A DNA stretch of 64,000 nucleotides from Glebionis coronaria (taxonomy: Eukaryota > Streptophyta > Magnoliopsida > Asterales > Asteraceae). Location of the stretch: positions 479,032,557 through 479,096,556 of the forward strand of contig CM046876.1 of assembly GCA_025667525.1 (NCBI GenBank), written 5' to 3'. Below, piece by piece: positions 20,993 to 32,470 of this stretch. A program made the position numbers and the translations under genes. The stretch's first letter is position 1. Every line of letters starts with the position of its first letter. A model generated the notes under the pieces. The model did not search any database. It saw only the letters and a program-made list of their open reading frames with translations, and was not told the DNA's origin.

Positions 20993-23925
20993 TGTAAAAC
21001 CCGCATTCTTTTACCATGAATAGTACCCTTAAGATCGTACGTACTAGATTTAAACTTTCCTAATATAGCATGATTACGATTACGTGTTAGGATTTTACGT
21101 ATTACGTACGTGTTAGAACACGATAAGTATTTACTACGCACGAGCACGTAATAATTATTTGACAATAATTAATCACGAGCATGCGATCATGAAATCATGA
21201 ACGTAATTAAAACACGAACTATTATTAATTACGTATATATATTTATTACGAGCGTAAATAAATATATTGGATCACGATAGTTACGTAACGAGAACACATA
21301 AAACGCGAACACAAATAATCATGAACAAATAACTAAACGTCGAGACACGGAAAAATGTACGGGTACCCCATGTGGGGCCCCCTACCCGCGGCTACAAGGA
21401 GCAAATGGGCCAAGCCCATTTGTATTTTTTACTAAAGGAGGGTTATGGTAAAAACACTACTCATTTTTACATTACAGAAGATTTTAACAAAAACCTAAAA
21501 ACCCTCCTCTCTTCTTCTTTTTGGCCGCCACCCTCAAAACACCAAAAAGGGGTGTTTGTTGATCTTGGATCTTGGAATTCTAGTTGGTGTTCGTGTTTGT
21601 TCTTCGTTCTTTTGATCCACGTATTCGGTAAATCCTTTTTAAACCTTTTTCTTTTAATTTGATCTTTTATTAATTAAGAACATGTTATGTTTTTATAAAA
21701 ACCTAATTAAAATCATAGATCTAACATGAATTGGGATTTAATAAAATCAAAGGTGGTGTTTTAAGGGGTGTTTGTTTTGGCCGCAACCTACACCGAACCC
21801 GAGAGGGTTTCGGTTTGGCCATCCGACCACCACCGAGACCATATGGTCCCGGTTGGTTAGTGTGGGTCCCACGACAGCATCAAGACAAGGGGTACCCCGA
21901 TTTGGTTCGGGGTACGGTGTCGATTTCATGTCCGGTTCATGGTTTTTAGTCTAGATCCGGTTCATGGTGTATGTTTAGTTTTTATTTTTTTATGATCTTA
22001 TGTTAAAAATTAAATTAATAAAATGACATGATTAATTTAATACATGACTTAGGTTATTTTTAATTATAAATAATCATGGAATTAATTAACCTAAGTATTT
22101 TTTATATTTTAGACTTATAATTAATTAATTATTTAAAAACCATGATTATAATTAATTAATTAACATGACTTAGGTTATATTATTAATAAATAATAATACA
22201 TGTTTTAACCTAAGTATTTAACTTTATTTAATTAAAAACATGTTATACTTTAATTAAATATTTTAACCTATAGTTTAATTTAATTACATGAAATAATTAT
22301 TAAACTATACATTATATCATATGACTTAGGAAATAATCATGAAAACACTTAGGCTTATATACTTAGCTTATTTAACCAGCTTATTCCTAATTACGGAAAC
22401 TTTTTATTTTTAGAAACTTAATTAAATAAGGCAGCTAATCTATTTATAGAAACCTTCTATTTTTAGAAACTTATTTATTTCAGGCAGCTAATCTATTATG
22501 GAAACTTATTTAATTAAGGCAGCTGATCTATTTATGGAAACTTTCTATTTTTAGAAACTTATCTATTTTAAGCAGTAATTCTATTTTTGGAAACTTTCTA
22601 TTTTTGGAAACTTTCTATTTTGGAAACTTTCTATTTTTGGAAACTTTCTATTTTAGGAAACCTGTTATTTTTGGAAAGTTACTTATTATTACACAGTAAG
22701 TATAATAATACATGAAATACCAGAAATACTTAATCAGATTAAACAGAATATAAGATAAACACGGTTTAAGGCTTTAAAACAGTAAAACATGGTAAGAACA
22801 CATAATATATGCTAAGACATGACATAAAACCAGCTACGTATTTAGTAAGCAGATAATTATTCATGTATGTGTTTATGTAGCACTAGTGATACGGAAGTAG
22901 GATTCCTCTCAGTTCATCTTCTTCGTTCACTGGACATAAGGTACGGATTCCCGTCCTTTCAGTATGGACATTCTTTCCTTATTAGGATTCCCCGTATGCA
23001 GCCAAATGTTTTCCCGTAGTATAAGTTACGTGTTTGATTTCTTATGTTTAATTAAGAATACCTATAGCCATATACATGCATGACCAGTTTCACCTAGTTA
23101 TGGAGGTACCATAACCATAACATTAGAGGCACTGATGTTATGACTTCACCACGGCGGAGTGATTGCTCGTGGCATCCCTTCAGCTTTTGGCCATTTATAT
23201 TATATTTATCATGTGGGGCGTATGGGTGCATCCTAGTTACATGTTTTCAGTCAGGATTTCATGGTGAATGTGGTGTGTGCCTTGCATCCTTCACAAGGAG
23301 CTGATCCCTCCTACCCAAAAACCAGTATATTAAATTAGAGGCAGTCCCTCTAATTTGCATGATGAGGTCACCCCTCCAAGTATTCATGCATGGTGGATTT
23401 TCATGACCTATATTGGCTAATGGTAAAATATGATAAACAGTTTTTACAAGATAAACATAAGACTTTTCAAACTATAAAACCAGTTTTGTCAAGACTTAAC
23501 CAGGTTACTCGGGACTTAGTTTTCTTCCGCTGTTATATGTTATATGCTTATCCTATTCATGCTTTATTGTACATCCGTGCACTGAGCGTATTTGCTCAGC
23601 CGTTTTCCTTTTCTATGTTCCCAAAACGGCAGGTACTCAGGGACGCTCGTAGACACTAAGAGTACGTGCATATGGACTGGAAGCTGTTTAGCCTTCTTTA
23701 CTTTATGCATTTCCTTTCTTATGATACATTGCTATGGACATTGTTTAGTCCTTTCCTTTACTATACTTATGTTTGTGTGTGATGAGCTTTATTTTTGGAC
23801 TACCGATGTTTGATTCCGGTATTTTCCTTTTATGGTCAAGTAATGTTTAGACATTTTTCCTTGTATGCTTTGATGACACGCCATAATTGCATGTGATATT
23901 TCCATTATCAAAATGGGGTGTTACA
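20993..23925 (+). repeat. 5' LTR of the chromovirus
   Basis: 2933 bp. Holds a more GC-rich, exon-like part (21350-21960), an AT-rich middle rich in TTAATTAA-like runs, and an array of a 17-base unit of the form GGAAACTTTCTATTTTT at about 22390-22680. Ends GGGGTGTTACA before the primer site. Short ORFs here are repeated in the other LTR and are not genes. Confidence 0.88.
22390..22680 (+). repeat. Short tandem repeat array in the LTR (GGAAACTTTCTATTTTT units)
   Basis: Units of about 17 bases, first loosely spaced with GGCAGCTAATCTATTTAT elements, then tightly repeated at 22575-22660. The other LTR carries the matching array (about 30640-30960) with at least one more unit, so copy number differs between the two LTRs. 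Confidence 0.7.
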
Positions 23926-23929
23926 ATTA

Positions 23930-23941
23930 TGGTATCAGAGC
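23930..23941 (+). other. Primer binding site of the chromovirus
   Basis: TGGTATCAGAGC, exact match to the usual initiator tRNA-Met complement, four bases after the LTR end. Confidence 0.85.
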
Positions 23942-24382
23942 CAAGGCTTCGACCTGTAGGCTCTCAAATATGACCTGTGATTAGTGGGTAGTCACTACGG
24001 TCTTCCTAGAACTGACAGTTTTTTTCATGCATTCATCATTTTTAAGCATACATATACATGTCATTCTCGCAGATTTTTGACTAAGTAATGGTTGGTACAA
24101 GACTGGCCCTATTTAGTCGCATGTGTTTTATCGAAACTTTTAAATTTGGGACCGACCCATAGGCGTCCCCTCGCTATGTCTTTTGTTTTGGTGAACTGAC
24201 CAGAGGCGTTCACTCTCGAGCATACAAAAGTTTTCATAAAACAGCATCATGCATTCATACACGAATTTTTCTTGCATAAAATTTTGCTCGTGAAATTTTA
24301 GTATAATTTTTTTTCATGTATATATATATATATATTTTATGTTTTGATCTGTTTAATCATATGTTTTATGTTATACTGTCAG
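23942..24382 (+). other. Chromovirus 5' leader
   Basis: Non-coding sequence from the primer site to the gag ATG. The last bases, ATACTGTCAG just before ATGG, also look like a 3' splice site after a TA-rich tract, so a leader intron is possible. The first 266 bases are repeated at 32205-32470. Confidence 0.5.
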
Positions 24383-25688
24383 ATGGTTCTCACATGCGAA
24401 CAAGAGCAGCTCAATGCTGCAATTCAAGCTGCTATGCAAGCTTTGCTTCCTCAATTGAGGAATGACATCAGGGCTGAAGTTCAAGCTGCCAACAATCAGC
24501 AGCATAATGAGGCACCTCCTCCTCTTCCTCTAGTGACATTAGCAGTATAGCTGGAGAGATTCAACAAGCTCCGCCCTCGAGCTTTTGAGAAGACAGATAG
24601 CCCCAGCGATGCTGAAAGCTGTTTGGCTCACATCGAGAAGATTTTCAATGCTATGGGTTGTGACCCCGCATACACGGCGAGGTTGGCATGCTATCGATTC
24701 GAAGGCGATGTGCTAAGTATGTGGTTAGCGTTGATGCAGTCCGAAGGTGGTGACGAGTGGGTTGCTGGTTTGACTTGGGCTCAGTTCAAGGACAGGGTGA
24801 TGGAGTAGTTCTTTCCCAAGGCTGAGCAGGACAAGCTCAAGAGAGAGTACCATGAGATCCGACAGAGAGCTGGGGAGAATAGCAACGAGTTTATGCAGCG
24901 CTTTCTTCGCTTAGCTGGTTTCCTTGGTGCGGCAGTAGGAACTCCTGAAGAGCAGGCACATCACTTTAGATGGGCTCTTCTCACATCGGTCGCAAACAAT
25001 CTGGTGTGTGCTACGTTCAACACTGTAGCACAAGTGGCCGATGCAGCACGTAAGCTGGAGATGCTGCAGGAGAGAGATGAGTTCGGGGAAGCTGAAAGAC
25101 CCGACAAGAGGTAAACATTCGTATTCAAGCGGTGATTAATCTATATACTTTCCATACATGTCAATTATTCATCTCTTTAAATGTATCTTTCAGACAGAAA
25201 ACTGGGGACCGGTCTCAGCCGGCTACTCAGCAGCAGCCTCATCAGCCCAAGGGAAACGGTCAGACTAACGACCGTTCTGCTACGGATAGGCGTGGCGGTA
25301 ATGATAATTATCGTAACAACGATGGGCACTCCAACAGCAGCAGGTCCTAATACTTACGCAATTCCTTATGATTTCATGTTATAACTCATATTCTGACACT
25401 CTAGCAAAACTTCTACCAGGAACCATGGAAACGGTAGGGACTATAACCAGAGAGGTTCGCAGCCTAGCCGTCCAGCTATCACTGGTATTCAATCTTACGA
25501 TTATCCGCTTTGTCCTTTGTACCCAATTATCATGTCTTATGTAAAATGTTTTATCAGGTTCCCAGCCAGCCTGAGCACCTGCTGGAGGATTCACTCATCC
25601 TCTTTGCTCTACTTGCCACCGTAGGCACCCAGGACCATGTCGCCGTAATATTGACGCGTGCTTCAAGTGTGGTCTTCCTGGCCATATT
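24383..25688 (+). pseudogene. Chromovirus Gag with three putative introns and three stops
   Basis: The frame starts MVLTCEQEQ at 24383. The capsid region has WVAGLTWAQFKDRVME, then FFPKAEQDKLKREYHEIRQ and NEFMQRFLRLAGF. Stops are TAG 24548-24550, TAG 24806-24808 and TGA 25572-25574, each explainable by C-to-T change of CAG or CGA. Putative GT-AG introns lie at 25111-25193 (83 bp), 25344-25419 (76 bp) and 25485-25557 (73 bp); removing them keeps one frame through a basic, Gln/Asn-rich linker into the double zinc motif [12 protein letters not shown] and [14 protein letters not shown]. Gag packages element RNA. Its frame then runs directly into the protease at 25689. Confidence 0.75.
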
Positions 25689-28600
25689 ATGAAGGATTGT
25701 CGTAAGGGCGAGATGGAGGGTACATCGGAACATGCTGATACCAAGCCGCCTCCTACTACCGGGCGTGTCTACACGACATCTCGAGACCAGGCCAAAAAGT
25801 TTACAGGTACCATTACTGGAATCTTGTATATGTATGGTCAAGCTGCATGTGTTCTTTTCGATACGGGTGCTACTCACTCGGTTATTTCTACTGCTTATGC
25901 TAAGAACATTAGGATGCTCCCCATGCCACTAGAAAATAGGCTTACTATTTCCACGCCTTTGAGGGACTCTGTATTAATCACCCATGTATACAAGAGTCTT
26001 CCCCTAGAATTCGACGATAAGGTTCGACCTGTTGACGCACTTCCGCTGGACATGAATGACTTCGACATGATTTTGGGCATGGATTGGCTATCCAAGCACC
26101 ATGCTACCATAGACTGCCATTCATATCGAGTTATCTTCGGTGATGTTAATGCACCAGAGTACATTCATAACGGGTTCATACCCGGACGGTCTGTACAAGT
26201 CATATCTACCCTACAAGCGCGTGCACTACTGTCACATGGCTGTGAGGGTTATCTAGCTACGGTTCACGACATGGATGCTGAATCCCCATCAATTCAGGAT
26301 CAACCTATAGTGTCGGAATTCCAAGATGTTTTTCCAGCAAAACTTCCAGGCATACCACCTGCGCGAGAAGTGGAATTCAGTATCGAGCTTATTCTAGGAG
26401 CTGAACCAATCTCCAAAGCTCCTTATCGCATGGCTCCCATAGAGCTGAAGGAGCTGAAGGATCAACTGCAAGAACTTCTTGAACGAGGTTTCATTCGACC
26501 GAGCGCATCTCCATGGGGCGCACCGGTCTTGTTCGTTAAGAAGAAGGACGGCAGTATGCGTCTTTGCATAGACTATCGCGAGCTCAACACGATTACCATT
26601 CGGAATAGATATCCACTGCCACGCATTGACGATCTGTTTGACCAACTCCAAGGGGCCAAACACTTCTCCAAGATTGATCTGAGGTCAGGCTATCATCAGC
26701 TACGGGTCAAGGAGCAGGACATCGCTAAGACTGCCTTTCGTACCCGTTATGGCCACTACGAGTTTGCAGTTATGCCATTTGGCCGGACAAATGCTCCAGC
26801 AGTGTTCATGGATTTGATGAACAGAATCTTCCATGAATTTCTGGACAAGTTCGTCATTGTCTTCATCGATGACATCCTGATTTTCTCAAAGTCCAAGGAG
26901 GAACACGAAGACCATCTTCGTACAGTACTACAGATTCTTCGCCAGAAGCAGCTGTATGCTAAATTCTCCAAGTGTGAGTTCTGGTTAGACAAGGTGGCAT
27001 TCTTAGGTCACATTGTATCAGCAGAAGGAATCACTACGAAGGTTGAGGCCATTACTAAGTGGCCAAGGCCGACATCAGCGACGGAAGTCCGTAGTTTCTT
27101 AGGCTTAGCTGGCTATTACCGTAGGTTCGTGGAGAACTTTTCCCGTTTAGCACTACCATTGACCAAACTGATGCGGAAAGGGGAGAAATTCGTCTGGACT
27201 GAAGATCGAGAGAAGAGCTTTGAAGACCTGAAGCAGAAGCTAGTATCTGCACCTATTCTTACTCTCTCATCTGGTACGGGTGGATTTCAAATCTACAGCG
27301 ATGCATCGGGGAAGGGACTTGGCTGTGTTCTCATGCAACATGGGAAAGTGATCGCGTACGCTTCACGGCAGCTTAAGCCTTATGAAGAAAATTACCCCAC
27401 ACATGACTTGGAACTTGCAGCAGTGGTGTTTGCATTGAAGATATGGAGGCACTACTTGTATGGAGAATCATGTGACATTTTCACGGACCACAAGAGCTTG
27501 AAGTATATCTTCACTCAACGTGAATTGAACATGAAGCAGAGGAGATGGTTAGAGCTGTTGAAGAATTATGACATTAATCTACAGTATCATCCCGGAAAGG
27601 CAAATATAGTAGCAGATGCTCTTAGCAGGAAGTCCGGAATGATCAACGGCATTAAAATCGAAGAGGAAATCATAAGAGATTTGGAGCGACTAGACATCAA
27701 GATCATGGTACGTGGACAGCACGACTACTGGGCTAATCTTAGAGTAGAACCCGATTTACTCTCTAAGATCAAGGAAGCTCAGAAGGATGACGGAGAAATC
27801 TGGGCGATAGTACAGAATTTGGAAAAGCAGACGGAATTCAGAGTAGATGCAGATGGTATCATATGGCAGGGCACGAGACTTTGTGTTCCTGATGACCAAG
27901 AACTCCGGGAAGCTTTGTTAGCTGAAGCTCATAGCTCCCCATTCTCTATACATCCTGGTTCGACTAAGATGTACCATGACATCAAGCAGTACTTTTGGTG
28001 GAGTGGTATGAAACAGGATGTGGCCACTTACGTCTCCAAATGTCTCATCTGCCAGTAGGTTAAGATCGAGCATCAGCGATCTGGCGGTCTCCTTCAACCG
28101 TTAGATATTCCAGAGTGGAAGTGGGACAAAATCACCATGGATTTTGTTACTGGTATTCCGCCTACCAAGAGGAAGCACGATGCAATTTGGGTTATCGTAG
28201 ATCGACTTACCAAATCAGCTCTATTCTTACCGATCCGCAAGGAAGATCCGGTAAGTAAACTCGTCGATACGTACAGAAGAGAGATCATGAGACTCCACGG
28301 TGCACCATCCAGCATCGTCTCAGATAGAGATCCTCGATTCACCTCGCGCTTTTGGAAGAGTCTGCAGAAAGCTTGGGGTACACAACTTAAGCTTAGCACG
28401 GCCTTTCATCCTCAAACGGACGGACAGTCGGAACGAACCATTCAGACATTGGAAGATATGTTGAGGTCATGTGCGTTGGAATGGATGGGTGATTGGGACG
28501 ATTACATCTGTTTGGTGAAGTTTGCATACAACAACAGTTGGCACGCAAGTATCAAGTGTGCTCCTTTTGAGATGTTGTATGGCAGAAAGTGTCGCGCCCC

Positions 28601-29177
28601 GATCTGCTGGGATCAGGTTGGTGAGCGAACACTTGAAGGACCGGAAATCATAGAGATGACCAATGAGAAGATCGCAGTAGCTAAGTAGAAAATTCAGGAC
28701 GCACGGTCACGTCAGAAGAGTTACGCCGATAAGCATCGTAGGGACATACACTTTAACGTAGGAGATCACGTCTTCCTTAAGGTTTCGCCGGCACGTGGTG
28801 TTAGACGCTTCGGGATTAAAGGGAAGCTCAGTCCTCGTTTCATCGGACCATTTGATATCATTGAACGAGTCGGTGAAGTCTCTTACCGATTGGCGTTACC
28901 TCCGCAGCTTTCGCATGTGCACAATGTGTTTCATGTGTCTTTACTCAGAGGGTACCAGTATCATCCCTTTCACATGGTTCAGTATCCACTGGAACAGATA
29001 CGTGAAGATCTCACTTTTATAGAAGAACCCGAACGAGTTCTTGACAGACAAGAACGAGTCATGAGAAAGAAGACGATTCCATTCGTCAAAATCCTATGGA
29101 GGGATCATACCGAGCGGGAAGCCACTTGGGAAACAGAGGAGTCTATCCGGGCTTCTTACCCTCATTTCATATTTTGA
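25689..29177 (+). pseudogene. Chromovirus Pol: protease, RT, RNase H, integrase, chromodomain; two stops
   Basis: Continuous frame with Gag. The protease is [13 protein letters not shown]. The RT has [30 protein letters not shown] and the catalytic FIDDILIFS. RNase H starts [16 protein letters not shown] and includes [11 protein letters not shown] and VADALSRK. The integrase zinc site is [15 protein letters not shown]...CLICQ. A TAG at 28056-28058 follows, then the core (IVDRLTKSALF, SDRDPRFTSRFW, DGQSERTIQ). A second TAG is at 28686-28688. The C-terminus has GDHVFLKV, GKLSPRFIGPF and a chromodomain (PFVKILWRDHTEREATWE) that would steer insertion to silent chromatin. No frameshift in 3.5 kb: only nonsense changes disable it. 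Confidence 0.92.
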
Positions 29178-29253
29178 ATTCGGGTATGTTCTTCTTTTCC
29201 AGTCTACTGTATCTATAATTCAGGGACGAATTATTCTTTTTAGGGGGAAGAGT
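29178..29253 (+). other. Chromovirus polypurine tract region
   Basis: Short 3' sequence after the Pol stop, with CAGGGACGAATTATTCTTTT then TTAGGGGGAAGAG just before the LTR. Confidence 0.7.
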
Positions 29254-32204
29254 TGTAAAACCCGCATGCTTTTACCATGAATAGTACCCTTAAGATCGTA
29301 CGTACTAGATTTAAACTTTCCTAATATAGCATGATTATGATTACGTGTTAGGATTTTACGTATTACGTACGTGTTAGAACACGATAAGTATTTACTACGC
29401 ACGAGCACGTAATAATTATTTGACAATAATTAATCACGAGCATGCGATCATGAAATCATGAACGTAATTAAAACACGAACTATTATTAATTACGTATATA
29501 TATTTATTACGAGAGTAAATAAATATATTGGATCACGATAGTTACGTAACGAGAACACATAAAACGCGAACACAAATAGTCATGAACAAATAACTAAACG
29601 TCGAGACACGGAAAAAGGTACGGGTACCCCATGTGGGGCCCCCTACCCGCGGCTACAAGGAGCAAATGGGCCAAGCCCATTTGAATTTTTTACTAAAGGA
29701 GGGTTATGGTAAAAACACTACTCATTTTTACATTACAGAAGATTTTAACAAAAACCTAAAAACCCTCCTCTCTTCTTCTTTTTGGCCACCACCCTCAAAA
29801 CACCAAAAAGGGGTGTTTGTTGATCTTGGATCTTGGAATTCTAGTTGGTGTTCGTGTTTGTTCTTCGTTCTTTTGATCCACGTATTCGGTAAATCCTTTT
29901 TAAACCTTTTTCTTTTGATTTGATCTTTTATTAATTAAGAACATGTTATGTTTTTATAAAAACCTAATTAAAATCATAGATCTAACATGAATTAGGATTT
30001 AATAAAATCAAAGGTGGTGTTTTAAGGGGTGTTTGTTTTGGCCACAGCCTACACCGAACCCGAGAGGGTTTCGGTTTGGCCATCCGACCACCACCGAGAC
30101 CATATGGTCCCGGTTGGTTGGTGTGGGTCCCACGACAGCATCAAGACAAGGGGTACCCCAATTTGGTTCGGGGTACGGTGTCGATTTCATGTCCGGTTCA
30201 TGGTTTTTAGTCTAGATCCGGTTCATGGTGTATGTTTAGTTTTTTTTATGATCTTATGTTAAAAATTAAATTAATAAAATGACATGATTAATTTAATAAC
30301 ATGACTTAGGTTATTTTTAAATATAAATAATCATGGAATTAATTAACCTAAGTATTTTTTATATTTTAGACTTATAATTAATTAATTATTTAAAAACCAT
30401 GATTATAATTAATTAATTAATATGACTTAGGTTATATTATTAATAAATAATAATACATGTTTTAACCTAAGTATTTAACTTTATTTAATTAAAAACATGT
30501 TATACTTTAATTAAATATTTTAACCTATAGTTTAATTTAATTACATGAAATAATTATTAAATTATACATTATATCATATGACTTAGGAAATAATCATGAA
30601 AACACTTAGGCTTATATACTTAGCTTATTTAACCACCTTATTTTTAATTATGGAAACTTTTTATTTTTAGAAACTTAATTAAATAAGGCAGCTAATCTAT
30701 TTATGGAAACCTTCTATTTTTAGAAACTTATTTATTTCAGGCAGCTAATCTATTTATGGAAACTTATTTAATTAAGGCAGCTGATCTATTTATGGAAACT
30801 TTCTATTTTTAGAAACTTATCTGTTTTAAGCAGTAATTCTATTTTTAGAAACTTTCTATTTTTGGAAACTTTCTATTTTTGGAAACTTTCTATTTTTGGA
30901 AACTTTCTATTTTTGGAAACTTTCTATTTTAGAAAACCTGCTATTTTTGGAAAGTTACTTATTATTACACAATAAGTATAATAATACATGAAATACCAGA
31001 AATACTTAATCAGATTAAACAGAATATAAGATAAACACGGTTTAAGGTTTTAAAACAGTAAAACATGGTAAGAACACATAAAATAAGCTAAGACATGACA
31101 TAAAACCAGCTACGTATTTAGTAAGCAGATACTTATTCATGTATGTGTTTATGTAGCACTAGTGATACGGAAGTAGGATTCCTCTCAGTTCATCTTCTTC
31201 GTTCACTGGACATAAGGTACGGATTCCCGTCCTTTTAGTATGGACATTCTTTCCTTATTAGGATTCCCCGTATGCAGCCAAATGTTTTCCCGTAGTATAA
31301 GTTACGTGTTTGATTGCTTATGTTTAATTAAGAATACCTATAGCCATATACATGCATGACCAGTTTCACCTAGTTATGGAGGTACCATAACCATAACATT
31401 AGAGGCACTGATGTTATGACTTCACCACGGCGGAGTGATTGCTCGTGGCGTCCCTTCAGATTTTGGCCATTTATATTATATTTATCATGTGGGGCGTATG
31501 GGTGCATCCTAGTTACATGTTTTCAGTCAGGATTTCATGGTGAATGTGGTGTGTGCCTTGCATCCTTCACAAGGAGCTGATCCCTCCTACCCAAAAACCA
31601 GTATATTAAATTAGAGGCAGCCCCTCTAATTTGCATGATGAGGTCACCCCTCCAAGTATTCATGCACGGTGGATTTTCATGACCTATATTGGCTAATGAT
31701 AAAATATGGTAAACAGTTTTTACAAGATAAACATAAGACTTTTCAAACTATAAAACCAGTTTTGTCAAGACTTAACCAGGTTACTCGGGACTTAGTTTTC
31801 TTCCGCTGTTATGTGTTATATGCTTATCCTATTCATGCTTTATTGTACATCCGTGCACTGAGCGTATTTGCTCAGCCGTTTTCCTTTTCTATGTTCCCAA
31901 AACGGCAGGTACTCAGGGACGCTCGTAGACACTAAGAGTACGTGCATATGGACTAGAAGCTGTCTAGCCTTCTTTACTTTATGCATTTCCTTTCTTATGA
32001 TACATTGCTATGGACATTGTTTAGTCCTTTCCTTTACTATACTTATGTTTGTGTGTGATGAGCTTTACTTTTGGACTACCGATGTTTGATTCCGGTATTT
32101 TCCTTTTATGGTCAAGTAATGTTTAGACATTTTTCCTTGTATGCTTTGATGACACGCCATAATTGCAAGTTTTGACATTTTCATTATCAAAATGGGGTGT
32201 TACA
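29254..32204 (+). repeat. 3' LTR of the chromovirus
   Basis: 2951 bp, close to identical to 20993-23925. Differences include a longer 17-base repeat array and a few substitutions. Confidence 0.88.
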
Positions 32205-32470
32205 ATTATGGTATCAGAGCCAAGGCTTCGACCTGTAGGCTCTCAAATATGACCTGTGATTAGTGGGTAGTCACTAAGGTCTTCCTAGAACTGACAGTTG
32301 TTTTCATGCATTCATCATTTTTAAGCATACATATACATGTCATTGTCGCAGATTTTTGACTAAGTAATGGTTGGTACAGGACTGGCCCTATTTAGTCGCA
32401 TGTGTTTTATCGAAACTTTTAAATTTGGGACCGACCCATAGGCGTCCCCTCGCTATGTCTTTTGTTTTGG
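32205..32470 (+). repeat. Second, truncated copy of the chromovirus primer site and leader
   Basis: After the 3' LTR the sequence does not return to the host. It repeats the primer binding site and the leader (equal to 23926-24192) and stops at a junction near 32470, where Athila LTR sequence resumes with AAAGAGATTTCAACC. The structure is LTR, interior, LTR, start of interior, so a tandem copy once existed and was later trimmed. Confidence 0.8.

Larger units (their letters stand above)
20993..32204 (+). mobile_element. Tekay-type chromovirus (Ty3 LTR retrotransposon) inserted in the Athila LTR
   Basis: Plus-strand element of 11.2 kb. The LTRs are 20993-23925 and 29254-32204, both TGTAAAACCC...GGGGTGTTACA. 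The primer site TGGTATCAGAGC is at 23930-23941 and the polypurine tract ends at 29253. Gag, protease, RT, RNase H, integrase and a C-terminal chromodomain lie in one frame. A chromodomain and long LTRs support the Tekay/Del lineage of chromoviruses. The two LTRs are almost identical, so it is young compared with its host element, but five stop codons interrupt the frame. The sequence continues beyond the second LTR into a repeated leader (32205-32470), so its right end is not a simple target duplication. Confidence 0.9.

Noticed and set aside
22390..22680. CRISPR-like array
   Set aside because: Units are tandem without unique spacers and lie inside a plant retrotransposon LTR.
24548..28688. 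Programmed readthrough of the chromovirus stop codons
   Set aside because: Five scattered stops, within domains rather than at Gag-Pol boundaries, fit mutation better.
25689..29177. Integrated pararetrovirus
   Set aside because: LTRs, integrase and chromodomain are present and there is no movement or coat protein; it is an LTR retrotransposon.
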